DNA from: Nocardioides massiliensis
Lineage (GTDB): Bacteria; Actinomycetota; Actinomycetes; Propionibacteriales; Nocardioidaceae
Length of the DNA: 64,000 nucleotides
Assembly: GCF_030811215.1 (NCBI RefSeq)
Contig: NZ_JAUSQM010000001.1
Coordinates: forward strand, 2,232,001 to 2,296,000
Direction of reading: 5' to 3'
Shown: in pieces, positions 33,497 through 42,026 of the stretch
How positions within the stretch are numbered: position 1 is the first letter of the stretch
Layout: each line of letters opens with the position of its first letter
Program-made: the position numbers and the translations under genes
Notes under the pieces: generated by a model
Told to the model about the DNA's origin: nothing
Databases searched by the model: none
What the model saw: the letters and a program-made list of their open reading frames with translations, nothing else

Positions 33497-34249
33497 GTGC
33501 CGCTCTATCGTGACGAGGCGATCGTCCTCCGGACCCAGAAGCTGGGTGAGGCCGACCGCATCGTGACCGTGCTGAGCCGCCAGCACGGGCGGATCCGGGC
33601 GGTGGCCAAGGGCGTGCGCCGGACGTCGTCGAAGTTCGGCTCGCGGCTCGAGCCGTTCAACTACGTCGACCTCCAGCTCGCCGAGGGCCGTTCGCTCGAC
33701 GTCATCACCCAGGCCGAGACCCTCACGCCGTACGGCGCCCGCCTGGGTGGGGACTACGACCGCTACACCGCCGGCACCGTGATGCTCGAGACCGCCGAGC
33801 GGCTGGTGATGGAGGACAAGGAGCCGGCGTTGCAGCAGTTCCTGCTGCTGCTGGGCGCGCTGCGAGCTCTGACGGAGAGCGAAGGCCCCGCAGACGGCGT
33901 CGCGGTGCGCGGCCCGTTGGCCGTCCTCGACTCGTTCCTGCTGCGCTCGCTGGCCGTGGCCGGCTACGCGCCGAGCTTCGATGCGTGCGCACGCTGTGGC
34001 GTCGTGGGCCCGCACCGCGCGTTCTCGCCGGCCGCCGGTGGCGCACTGTGCCCCGGGTGTCGCGTCCCGGGCTCGGCGAGCCCGGCCGACGGCACGATGC
34101 TGCTGCTCGCCGCCCTGCTCACCGGCGACTGGGCACGCGTGCAGGAGGCGGACCCGCGCCACGGGCGCGAGGCGCACACGCTCGTCACCGCCTACCTCGC
34201 CTGGCACCTCGAGCGCGGGCTCAAGTCGTTGCCGCACCTCGTGCGGTAG
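33497..34249 (+). CDS. recO: DNA repair protein RecO
   Basis: 250 residues. N-terminal OB fold ([40 protein letters not shown] split at about 2-42), helical centre, and a zinc-ribbon-like CARCG / CPGC arrangement near residues 163-190 with both pairs intact. RecO loads RecA on SSB-coated DNA in the RecFOR pathway and anneals strands. In related genomes recO is followed by uppS; here IS elements and a marR gene lie between them. Confidence 0.95.
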   Translation: MPLYRDEAIVLRTQKLGEADRIVTVLSRQHGRIRAVAKGVRRTSSKFGSRLEPFNYVDLQLAEGRSLDVITQAETLTPYGARLGGDYDRYTAGTVMLETAERLVMEDKEPALQQFLLLLGALRALTESEGPADGVAVRGPLAVLDSFLLRSLAVAGYAPSFDACARCGVVGPHRAFSPAAGGALCPGCRVPGSASPADGTMLLLAALLTGDWARVQEADPRHGREAHTLVTAYLAWHLERGLKSLPHLVR

Positions 34250-34390
34250 CGCGCCGGTGGCGTGAGTCCTGGTCGAAGATCGCAGTCACCAGGTGGCTGT
34301 CGCGAATTGAGTGAGCCCGTGCGGGCCCGCGTGGTGGCGTCGCGCTGTCACCTGTTTGCGGGGGCGGCGCCTGGGCCTGCCCCTGCGGGG

Positions 34391-35517
34391 TCAGCCGGTG
34401 GCTGCTTGTGCTCGGTGGAGGCGGGTGAGGTTGACGACTGCGGCTGCGAGGTGGAGTTCGGCGGTCACGGCGGCGAGGCCGCGTTGAGCGAAGCGACGTA
34501 GGCCGACTTGTTCTTTGAGGTGGGCGATGACGGGTTCGACGGTGGCGCTGCGACGTTTGTAGCGTTCAACGTTCTGGGGTTGTCGCAGCCGGTGACGCAT
34601 TGCGTCTTTGACCGAGACCTCCTCTGACCGCGGGCCGGTGGCTGGTCGACGAGCGGCATCGGCGTGGAGATCGCGGCTCTTGCCCGGTGCGATCAACCGT
34701 TCGGGTCCGGTGGTGGTGAGGTTGTCGTCGGTGAAGTAGCCGGCGTCGGCCAGCACCAGATCGATCTGCTTGTCCAACGCCCGAACTTGGGCAGTGACCT
34801 CGTTCAGCGTCGGGGTGAAGCAGCCGGTGTCGTTGGCCTCTTGAGACACGTGGATCCCAGCGATGAAGTGGTCGTCACTGACCGCGATCTGGGCGTTATA
34901 GCCCTGCACCGATCCGCCACCAGCGCCCTCGGTCATCAACCGTGATTCAGGATCGGTGGTGTTGACCACCTCTCCCTGGCCGCCGCGGGCGCGTGCCCGT
35001 GCCGTTCGACGATCACGCGCGCGGCGACGCGGGCCGCGCAGATCGACCTCGCCCGCGGCGCTTGCGGCCTCAGCCTCGTTGAGTGCTTGTTCAGCTCGCT
35101 CCAGGGCCTTGCGCGCGTCGAACCGGACCCGGGCAGCTGTTTGGCCCGGCGCCGTCTCGTTCTCGGCAAGCAGCCGTTGAAACCGGCTGATCCGCGCCCG
35201 GTGATAGGCCACCGGGTCCACCCCGGCTGGGACCGGTCCCGGCATCGCCTCGGTGGCAGCGCGCGCCAGGATCTGTTCAGCACGAACCCGGTCGGCCTGG
35301 TCCTGCTCGGCCTCCTCACCGCGACGACGATCGAGCTCATCGAGGGCCTTCTTGATGCTTGCCGCACGGTCTTTGCGGTTGGCGAACTGCGGCGGGAGCC
35401 GATCAGAGTCGTCCTCGGCATCCTCGCGGGCGTCGGTCTGCTCAGCCTCGGCGACCACCTCGGCCGCGACGCGTTGGGCTTGTTGACGCACCCAGTCCGC
35501 GGACCGGTTCGCTGAGC
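34391..35517 (-). pseudogene. IS1182-family transposase, C-terminal part (disrupted)
   Basis: Roughly 375 residues: helical region with Glu/Arg-rich coiled-coil-like stretch (AEQTDAREDAEDDSD to EQALNEAEAASAAG), then the catalytic half with VLADAGYFTDDNL, GYNAQIAVSDDHFI and the C-terminal ATVEPVIAHLKEQVG, where the last acidic residue of the DDE triad is expected. It lacks the N-terminal domain, which lies at 37157-37638 beyond the inserted IS1380 element. Joining the two parts across the insertion restores one open frame. Confidence 0.88.
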
Positions 35518-37156
35518 CCTGATCCACCGACGTTGTTTCTGTAGTGGTCGTTCTCGGCGCTGGCGGGTATCGCGGCGTCGTGGGCGTGCGGGACCTGCCG
35601 GTCTACGCCGGTTCTTCCACTTCAGGGTCCTCGGTTGCGCCCGTGCTGGGCTGGATGGTCACGTCGTGGCGGGTGTTGGTGGTCCGGTCGCGAGCGCGTG
35701 GAGGGTGTCCCACTGCTCTGCCCAGGGCCATCGGATCGGGAGGTGCAGGATGAGTCGGCGGCCGGTGGCCGCGATCCGGGCGGGGATGTTGATGATCCGC
35801 TTGCGCAGGGTCGCCCATCGGACCTTGGCCATGTTGGCGGCGACGGCGGTGGCACGGGCGATGTTGAACGCGATCACTGCGAGCGCGACCCACGCGGCGT
35901 TCGCCGCGTACTTCCCCGACGGCAGGTGCGCCAGGGCGCCGTCCTTGAGTTCGGCGATGACCTGCTCGACGATCGCGTGGTCACGGTGAGCCTGGTCTGC
36001 CTCAACGATGTCGAGGGTGGAGTTGGTGATGAACGCGTGGTGCCGGTAGCTGGCGAACAGCTCACCTTGTTCGGTGCCGTCGCCGGCGAGGGCCTGGAGC
36101 CGCTTGACCCGGCGCACAACCAGCCGGCAGGCCACGTGCTCGGCCTTGCGGCGGCCGGTGAACGCCACGAAGGCCACCTCGGCGACCTCCGCGTCGGAGA
36201 TCCAGCGCTGCTCTGTCTCCTCCCAGATCGCGTTCGGATACTTGATCGGTGTCCATGCTTCTTGGTCGATGCCGGTGATTGCGGCGCTCACGCTGGGGGT
36301 CATCCGGGCGGTCACGGAGAACCAGGTCTTCGCGCGGATCGCGGTCCCGACGAAGGCCCATCCGTAGTAGGCCGAGTCGGCCCGGCACAGGATCGGGCCC
36401 TTCACGCCCGATGCACGGGCGGTGCCGATGGCCTGGGCCAGCAGCCGGCCGGCACCCGCTGCGGACGCGGTGTTGCCCTTGCGTAGCCGTGCCCGAGCGA
36501 TCACGGGCGCGCTCAACGGCGTGGAGACCGTGGCGAGCTGGATGTTCAGCCCCCGCACCCGGGAGTAGCCGTAGGCGGCGCCTTGCTTGGCATAGCCGTG
36601 GACCTCGCGGATCGTGTCATCGACATCGATGAACGCGGTCTCCTCAGCGGCATCGCCGCCAGCGACCAGTCCTGGAACCCGGTCGGCGAGGCCGGCCAGG
36701 AGCCGGCCACCGACCGCGTCGAGCTGCTGCACGTGCCCGTGGGTGAAGGAACGTAGGAACGTGCCCAGCGTGGAGGGTGCCCGCACCCCGCCGAACAGCC
36801 GACCCATCCCGCCGTGCCGGAGTAGGTCCAGGTCATCGATGCTGTCTGCGCCCGCGAGCATCCCGCCCACCACGCTGGTCGCCTTCGTCGCCGCATTCGG
36901 CGAAGGCACCGTCAGTCGCTGCGCGAGGAGATCGTGCAGGCCGGCCGACTCGGCCAACCGAAGCGCCGGAACCAGACCTGCGGCCGACACCAAGTTCGGA
37001 TCATCGAAGACGGGCCTGATCGTGTGAGAGGCTTTCACTTACGAGGTGTCCCTTGCTCGGCCCGGAATCGTGTGTGTGGTAACTCCGATTCTCTCGCCCA
37101 GCAAGGGCATTCTCGTTCTACGCCACGCTCAACTCTCCACCCATCGGTGGATCAGG
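35518..37156. mobile_element. IS1380-family insertion sequence nested in the IS1182 transposase
   Basis: 1,639-bp element with 13-bp perfect terminal inverted repeats CCTGATCCACCGA (35518-35530) and its complement (37144-37156), flanked by the direct repeat GCTGAGC (35511-35517 and 37157-37163). Because GCT-G-AGC is nearly palindromic, the ends could shift by 1-2 bases, giving a 5- or 7-bp duplication; published IS1380 duplications are usually shorter (about 4 bp). It carries one transposase on the minus strand. Confidence 0.88.
35659..37038 (-). CDS. IS1380-family transposase
   Basis: 459 residues from a GTG at 37038, complete. The catalytic region shows FIDVDDTIREVHGYAKQGAAYGYS (in two blocks), ILCRADSAYY and, toward the end, HAIVEQVIAELKDGALAHLPSGK, consistent with the DDE triad and the YREK-like region of the IS1380/IS4-like group. 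C-terminal RWATLRKRIINIPARI motif is family-typical. Appears intact and possibly active. Catalyses cut-and-paste of its own element. Confidence 0.9.
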   Translation of the reverse strand: MKASHTIRPVFDDPNLVSAAGLVPALRLAESAGLHDLLAQRLTVPSPNAATKATSVVGGMLAGADSIDDLDLLRHGGMGRLFGGVRAPSTLGTFLRSFTHGHVQQLDAVGGRLLAGLADRVPGLVAGGDAAEETAFIDVDDTIREVHGYAKQGAAYGYSRVRGLNIQLATVSTPLSAPVIARARLRKGNTASAAGAGRLLAQAIGTARASGVKGPILCRADSAYYGWAFVGTAIRAKTWFSVTARMTPSVSAAITGIDQEAWTPIKYPNAIWEETEQRWISDAEVAEVAFVAFTGRRKAEHVACRLVVRRVKRLQALAGDGTEQGELFASYRHHAFITNSTLDIVEADQAHRDHAIVEQVIAELKDGALAHLPSGKYAANAAWVALAVIAFNIARATAVAANMAKVRWATLRKRIINIPARIAATGRRLILHLPIRWPWAEQWDTLHALATGPPTPATT

Positions 37157-37638
37157 GCTGAGCGCGCGGCGTTCGCTGCGATCTTGGTGCCATCGATCGC
37201 GACCACCCCGACCTTGACCATCCCGGCATCTGCGCACAACCGCAGCACCTGGGCGAACAAGTCGATGACCGCGTCGTGGTGCTCGGCACGGAACCGGGCG
37301 ATCGTGGTGTGGTCGGGGGCGTCTTGGCCGCACAACACCCGGAACGCCACGTGGTCGCTGCACAGTCGCTCGATGCGTCGTGAGGACCGCTCGCCGACCG
37401 CGTAGGCGTAGATCAACAGCGCCAACAGCATGTCCGGGTCATAACCCGCCCGGCCCACGCCGCCCGTGCGTCGACGAGCGTGGAACCGCGCGGTGTCGAG
37501 CTGCTCGACCACGTCGAGGACGAACCACGCGAGGTGGTCCTCAGGCAGCCAGTCCGCCATGTTCGGCGGGAGAAGAAACTCCTGATCCCGGATCACCGGG
37601 CGATAGGAACGAGCCACGCCCCATGATCTCGACCCCAC
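37157..37638 (-). pseudogene. IS1182-family transposase, N-terminal part (disrupted)
   Basis: Starts at GTG 37638 (or GTG 37617) with RSYRPVIRDQEFLLPPNMADWLPEDHLAW split as the conserved N-terminal block, RRIERLCSDHVAFRVLCG, and ends in VVAIDGTKIAANAARSA, the first catalytic aspartate box. At that point the frame runs into the IS1380 terminal repeat. Removing 35518-37163 joins AANAARSA directly to NRSADWVRQQ in frame and gives a 533-residue transposase, the normal IS1182 length. Confidence 0.88.
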
Positions 37639-37725
37639 GACCCGAAGTCACCGACCGCCACGACCCCATTTCGCAACAGCCACCAGGTGCCTGGGATCTT
37701 CGACTGCGGCGCAGCGGTCCCGGAC

Positions 37726-38184
37726 TCAGCTGTCAGCGGCGTGCTCGGCGCTGATCAGTCGGTCGGTCGACTCGTTGAACTGAGCGACCAGCCGGGCGAA
37801 GTCGCGCCGGTCCTCGGGGCTCCAGTCGGCGAGGACCTGCTCGAGTCGGCGGCGACGGTGGGCGCGGGTCTCCAGCACCGCCGTACGCCCCTCGTCGGTG
37901 AGGGAGAGCAGGGCGGCGCGGCGGTCGTCGGGGTCGGGCTGGCGCTCGGCGAGGCCGGCCCGCTCGAGTGCCTGCACCTGGCGGGTGATGGTCGAGGGGT
38001 CGAGGCCGAAGGCCGTGGCGAAGGAGCCCAGGCGCTGCGGCCCCTCGTCGGCGATCCGGCACAGCAGGCCGTAGCCGGAGCGGTCGAGGGCGAACTCGCC
38101 GTGGGAGGTGAACACGTGGATCTTCTGCACGCGCCGGAACAGCGTCGTGAGGTGCTGCTCGATGCGATCCGTGGTGTCGTCCAC
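37726..38184 (-). CDS. MarR family transcriptional regulator
   Basis: 152 residues from the GTG at 38184, which has GGAGG six bases upstream. Winged helix: SGYGLLCRIADEGPQRLGSFATAFGLDPSTITRQVQALERAGLAER split over the recognition helix, wing DPDDRRAALLSLTDEGR, and C-terminal dimer helices. Ligand unknown. Divergent from uppS with 56 bases between starts, so it may control itself or uppS. The IS1182 end lies 21 bases beyond its stop. Confidence 0.9.
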   Translation of the reverse strand: MDDTTDRIEQHLTTLFRRVQKIHVFTSHGEFALDRSGYGLLCRIADEGPQRLGSFATAFGLDPSTITRQVQALERAGLAERQPDPDDRRAALLSLTDEGRTAVLETRAHRRRRLEQVLADWSPEDRRDFARLVAQFNESTDRLISAEHAADS

Positions 38185-38240
38185 CGTGAGCCTCCGGGCC
38201 AGGTCTAGGGTTGCGGCGATCCTAGGGACGAGGAGAGGTC

Positions 38241-39038
38241 GTGGCACGACGTAGTCCACGCAAGGCGCCGGTACGCACCGTACGGGCTCCGTCGCCGCAC
38301 CCCTCCGGAGCCCGCCCCCCGGAGATCCCGGCCGAGCTCGTGCCGCGCCACGTCGCCATCGTGATGGACGGCAACGGCCGTTGGGCCAAGCAGCAGGGTC
38401 TGCCGCGCACGGCCGGCCACGAGGCGGGGGAGTCCTCGCTCTTCGACATCGTCGAGGGGGCGATCGAGATCGGTGTGAAGGCGATCTCCGCCTACGCCTT
38501 CTCCACCGAGAACTGGGGCCGCTCGCCCGACGAGGTGCGCTTCCTCATGGGCTTCAACCGCGACGTGATCCGCCGCCGCCGCGACGAGATGCACGAGCTC
38601 GGCGTACGCGTCCGTTGGGCGGGCCGCGCGCCCCGGCTGTGGCGATCGGTCATCAAGGAGCTCCGGGTCGCGGAGGAGATGACCAAGGACAACGACGTGT
38701 TCACGTTGACGATGTGTGTCAACTACGGAGGTCGAGCCGAGCTTGCCGACGCTGCGCGAGGTCTGGCGCAGGACGTCGCGGCCGGCAAGGTCAACGCCGA
38801 TCGTGTCGACGAGCGCACCTTCGCGCGCTACCTCTACGTCCCCGAGCTCGCCGACGCCGATCTCGTGTGGCGCACCTCCGGCGAGCAACGCCTGTCGAAC
38901 TTCATGCTCTGGCAGGCGGCGTACGCCGAGATGGTGTTCACCGACGTCCTGTGGCCCGACGCCGACCGGCGGCACCTCTGGGACGCCGTGGAGACCTACG
39001 CCAAGCGCGACCGCAGGTACGGCGGCGCCGAGAGCTGA
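38241..39038 (+). CDS. uppS: isoprenyl transferase (undecaprenyl/decaprenyl diphosphate synthase)
   Basis: 265 residues with a basic, Pro-rich N-terminus. Cis-prenyltransferase motifs: HVAIVMDGNGRWAKQQG with D43, TAGHEAGE, YAFSTENWGRS, and the C-terminal DLVWRTSGEQRLSNFMLWQAAYAEM (in two boxes) with the RxSGE-type diphosphate site. Makes the polyprenyl lipid carrier for cell-wall precursors at the membrane face. GTG start at 38241 with AGGAGAGG upstream. Its usual partner recO has been separated from it by the IS nest. Confidence 0.93.
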   Translation: MARRSPRKAPVRTVRAPSPHPSGARPPEIPAELVPRHVAIVMDGNGRWAKQQGLPRTAGHEAGESSLFDIVEGAIEIGVKAISAYAFSTENWGRSPDEVRFLMGFNRDVIRRRRDEMHELGVRVRWAGRAPRLWRSVIKELRVAEEMTKDNDVFTLTMCVNYGGRAELADAARGLAQDVAAGKVNADRVDERTFARYLYVPELADADLVWRTSGEQRLSNFMLWQAAYAEMVFTDVLWPDADRRHLWDAVETYAKRDRRYGGAES

Positions 39039-39073
39039 GCCGGGCGCCGAGGGATGACGGGCGCCCGACCGGC

Positions 39074-40063
39074 TCAGTGCTCGTCGTAGTGCGCGCCGTG
39101 CGGTGCGTGCCGGTGTCCGTCGTGCAGGTAGTCGACGTGGTCCCCGTGTGGGACCGCACGGTGACCACAGTCCGGTCCGTGCTCGTGGTCCTCGGCGGCG
39201 TGCGCACGCTCGTACGCCTCGGCCACCTCGTCGGCGGGGAACGGTGAGGCGATCCGGCGGCGGCGACGGATGACGGCGCCGACCGGCCACGTCAGGCCGA
39301 AGCCGGCGAGGGTGAGCAGCACGATCGTCGCGCCGGGAGCGACGTCGACGTACGCCGAGATCAGCAGACCGGCGACCGAGGCGATGCAGCCCAGCACCAT
39401 CGCGCCGGCCAGCGTCGCCCGGAAGCCTCGGCTGAGTTGCTGCGCCGTGGCCACCGGCACCACCATCAGCGCGCTCACCAACAGCAGCCCGACGGTGCGC
39501 ATCGCGACCGTGACCGTCACGGCGGCCATCGCCGAAACCAGGATGTTGTAGAAGCCGACCCGCAGCCCGGCAGCGCGGGCGAACTCGGGGTCCTGGGCCA
39601 CGGCGAACAGCCGCGGGGCCAGCCCGAGCGCGATCACGAGGACGCTGACCGCGAGGATCACGGTGACGAGCAGATCGGTGCCCGACACCGTCGTGATCGA
39701 GCCGAAGAGGTAGGCGTAGAGCACGTTGGGGCCTTGACCCGCGAGTCCCGTCAGCAGGACGCCACCGGCGATGCCGCCGTAGAAGATCAGTGCCAGGGCG
39801 ACGTCACCGCCGGACCGGCCGTAGGTGCGGATCACCTCGATGACCACCGCACCCGCGATCGCCACCAGGACGGCGGCGAGGGTCGGCGAGGTCCCGGTGA
39901 GCAGTCCCAGCGCCACGCCGGTCACCGCGATGTGGCCGATGCCGTCGCCGAGCAGGGACAGCCGGCGCTGCACGAGGAAGGTGCCGACGGCGGGCGCAGC
40001 GAGACCGGTCAGCAGCGCCGCCACGAGGGCGTACTGCATGAACTGGTAGGAGAGCAGGCTCAT
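39074..40063 (-). CDS. znuB: zinc ABC transporter permease ZnuB
   Basis: 329 residues with about 8-9 membrane segments in the first 270, including GTFLVQRRLSLLGDGIGHIA (the coupling-loop box) and LAGLAAPAVG. The last 60 residues are cytosolic and strikingly His-rich (HAAEDHEHGPDCGHR then HGDHVDYLHDGHRHAPHGAHYD), a probable zinc-binding tail. ABC-3 family permease. ATG directly abuts the znuC stop. Last gene of the znuA-znuC-znuB operon, which is under Zur boxes. Confidence 0.92.
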   Translation of the reverse strand: MSLLSYQFMQYALVAALLTGLAAPAVGTFLVQRRLSLLGDGIGHIAVTGVALGLLTGTSPTLAAVLVAIAGAVVIEVIRTYGRSGGDVALALIFYGGIAGGVLLTGLAGQGPNVLYAYLFGSITTVSGTDLLVTVILAVSVLVIALGLAPRLFAVAQDPEFARAAGLRVGFYNILVSAMAAVTVTVAMRTVGLLLVSALMVVPVATAQQLSRGFRATLAGAMVLGCIASVAGLLISAYVDVAPGATIVLLTLAGFGLTWPVGAVIRRRRRIASPFPADEVAEAYERAHAAEDHEHGPDCGHRAVPHGDHVDYLHDGHRHAPHGAHYDEH

Positions 40064-40927
40064 CTAGGGCACCTCTCCGTGCTCGGGCGGCTCGCTGAGC
40101 CGGTCGACGGGGGAGGCCGTCTCGGGTGCGTTGCTGGGCGCGAGGTAGTGGTCCTCGTGGGGATGGTGGTGGTCGCCGCCGTGCGAGTCCACGGGGAGGC
40201 CGGCGGGCGGCCCGTCGTAGGCGATCCGGCCGTCGCGCATCACGACCGCGCGGTCGACCAGCGGCGCCAGCGGGCCGAGCTCGTGGGCGACCAGCACCAC
40301 CGTCGCGCCGTCGGCGACGAGCCGCTCCAGCGTGGCGGCGAGCGCGCGCTGGTTGGCCAGGTCGATGCCGGCGGTGGGCTCGTCGAGCACGAGGACCTCG
40401 GGCTCGGCGGCCAGGGCGCGCGCGATCATCACCCGCTGCTGCTGTCCGCCGGAGAGATCGGAGACGTCCTCGTGCGCGCGGTCGGCGAGGTCGACGACCT
40501 CGAGTGCTGCGGCGACCGCGGCTCGGTCGGCCCGGTTGGCCAGGCGCCAGACCGGGCGCCGCGAGAGGCGGCCACTGGCGACGACCTCGCGCACGCTGGC
40601 CGGGATGCCCGACGCCGCGCTGGTCCGCTGTGGCACATAGCCCAGCCGGTGCCGGTCGCGCAGGTCCGCCACGGGTACGCCGAACGCGCGCGTCTCGCCG
40701 CGCACGAGCGGGATCAGCCCCAGCAGGGCGCGCATCAGCGTCGACTTGCCCGAGCCGTTGGCGCCCAGGACCGCGAGCACCTCCCCGCGGGGGACCGTCA
40801 GGTCGATGCCGCGCAGCACAGGGCGTCCGCCGAGGACGACCGCGCCGTCGCGCATCCAGAAAACGGGGGTCGCGACGGCGGGGTCGGCGGTCGCGGCAGT
40901 GCCGGTGGCCGGAGTGCGGTCCCTCAT
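40064..40927 (-). CDS. znuC: zinc ABC transporter ATP-binding protein ZnuC
   Basis: 287 residues. Walker A GANGSGKS (about 55-62), signature LSGGQQQR, Walker B VLVLDEPTAGID, then H-loop VAHE. The C-terminus has another histidine-rich stretch (SHGGDHHHPHEDHYL). Energises zinc (or manganese) uptake with ZnuB and ZnuA. Overlaps znuA by 4 bases (ATGA) and touches znuB. The Zn assignment rests on His-rich extensions in all three subunits and the Zur boxes upstream. Confidence 0.93.
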   Translation of the reverse strand: MRDRTPATGTAATADPAVATPVFWMRDGAVVLGGRPVLRGIDLTVPRGEVLAVLGANGSGKSTLMRALLGLIPLVRGETRAFGVPVADLRDRHRLGYVPQRTSAASGIPASVREVVASGRLSRRPVWRLANRADRAAVAAALEVVDLADRAHEDVSDLSGGQQQRVMIARALAAEPEVLVLDEPTAGIDLANQRALAATLERLVADGATVVLVAHELGPLAPLVDRAVVMRDGRIAYDGPPAGLPVDSHGGDHHHPHEDHYLAPSNAPETASPVDRLSEPPEHGEVP

Positions 40928-41955
40928 GCGCAGTCGTTCGCCTGCCGCAGGGCAGCGAGGTTGGCCTCCATGAGAGAAAGGTAGTCCTCGTCCGCGGTCG
41001 CCTCGGTCAGTCCCTCCACCGGGTCGAGCACGGCGGTGGTGATGTCGAGCGCGGACGCGAGCGTCTCGGCGAGCGCGGGGCTGGCGAGGGTCTCGGTGAA
41101 GACCGTCGTCACACCGGTGTCCTCGATCAGGTCACCGAGCTCGGCCAGCCGTGCCGGCGACGGTTCGGCGTCGGGGGAGATGCCGGCGATCGAGGCGAAC
41201 TCCAAGCCGTAGCGACTCAGGTAGCCGAACGCGTCGTGGCTGACCACGACCTGCTGACGCTCGCAGCTGGCCAGCCCCTCGGCGTACGCCGTGTCGAGCT
41301 GCTCGAGGTCGGCGACGACCGCGGCCGCGTTGGCGGTGTAGTCCTCGGCATGGTCGGGGTCGACGTCGGCGAGCCGCTCGGCGTAGGCGTTCGCGGTCGC
41401 GACCAGCGCGCGCGGGTCGAGCCACACGTGCGGGTCCTCGTCCCCGTGGTCGTGCTCGTGGTCGTGGCCGCCGTTCGGGCCGTCCTGCGGGCCTTTGTCC
41501 CGGTGCTCGGCCGCGTGATCGTCACCGTGATCGGAGTCGTGGTCGTCTCCCTCGTGCTCGTCGGCCGGTGCACCGAACTCCCGCCGCGGATAGGGCACGT
41601 CCACCGCGGTGTCACGCGCCTGCTGACTGACGACGGTGTCGACCGCAGGTTGGAACCCGGCGACGTAGCCGACCAGCTCGGCCTCGGCGACCGCGGCGGT
41701 CTGGCGCACAGTGAGCTCGTGGTCGTGCGGCTCGGCGCCGGGAGGCGTCAACGTCTCGACCGTGACGTGCTCGCCGCCGACCCGGGTGGCGACGTACTCC
41801 AACGGGTAGATCGCCACGACCACGTCGACACCGCCCTGGTCGCCGGCCCCGGCGTCGTCACCGCACGCGGCGAGGGTGAGCAGCAGGGGGAGGGCGGCTG
41901 CGGCTGCGGAGAGTCGGAAGAACGGGGTCCGCGATGTGCGCGGTGCGACTGTCAT
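40924..41955 (-). CDS. znuA: zinc ABC transporter substrate-binding lipoprotein ZnuA
   Basis: 343 residues from the ATG at 41955. Signal with lipobox LAAC, then the cluster A-I fold: YPLEYVATRVGGEHVTVETL, PPGAEPHDHELT with the first metal histidines, a long acidic His-loop (HEGDDHDSDHGDDHAAEH and HDHEHDHGDEDPHVW) between the lobes, VVSHDAFGYL and the late VFTETLAS. His-rich loops capture zinc for transport. A TTG 5 codons upstream is in frame but the ATG coincides with the predicted transcription start, so a leaderless message is likely. Confidence 0.93.
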   Translation of the reverse strand: MTVAPRTSRTPFFRLSAAAAALPLLLTLAACGDDAGAGDQGGVDVVVAIYPLEYVATRVGGEHVTVETLTPPGAEPHDHELTVRQTAAVAEAELVGYVAGFQPAVDTVVSQQARDTAVDVPYPRREFGAPADEHEGDDHDSDHGDDHAAEHRDKGPQDGPNGGHDHEHDHGDEDPHVWLDPRALVATANAYAERLADVDPDHAEDYTANAAAVVADLEQLDTAYAEGLASCERQQVVVSHDAFGYLSRYGLEFASIAGISPDAEPSPARLAELGDLIEDTGVTTVFTETLASPALAETLASALDITTAVLDPVEGLTEATADEDYLSLMEANLAALRQANDCA

Positions 41956-41992
41956 GACAACGATTCTCAAGTCAGATGAGAACCGTTGTCAA
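41955..41992 (-). promoter_or_regulatory. tandem Zur boxes overlapping the znuABC promoter
   Basis: Two 15-bp boxes of the TGAnAAnnnTTnTCA type: TGACAACGATTCTCA (41955-41969) and TGAGAACCGTTGTCA (41977-41991), 22 bases centre to centre, about two helical turns, and mutually inverted (14 of 15 positions). On the minus strand TTGACA (41987-41992) and GAGAAT (41963-41968), 18 bases apart, fit -35 and -10, with the start near the ATG. Zur with zinc would cover both promoter elements. Confidence 0.85.
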
Positions 41993-42026
41993 CTTGGACT
42001 GGCGTGGGAGGCGGCAGCCCCTAGGC

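Larger units (their letters stand above)
34272..37704. mobile_element. IS1182-family insertion sequence, split by a nested IS1380-family element
   Basis: The element is bounded by 38-bp imperfect inverted repeats: left 34272-34309 (starting GTCGAAGATC) and right 37667-37704 (ending GATCTTCGAC), 33 of 38 positions matching. Without the nested element it would be 1,787 bp. Its single transposase gene (minus strand) is cut in two by the inner IS. It lies 22 bases after the recO stop and 21 before the marR stop, so neither neighbour is broken. No convincing target duplication was found at the outer ends. Confidence 0.85.

Noticed and set aside
37726-38184. marR gene as a passenger of the IS1182 element
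   Set aside because: The IS inverted repeat ends at 37704, outside marR.
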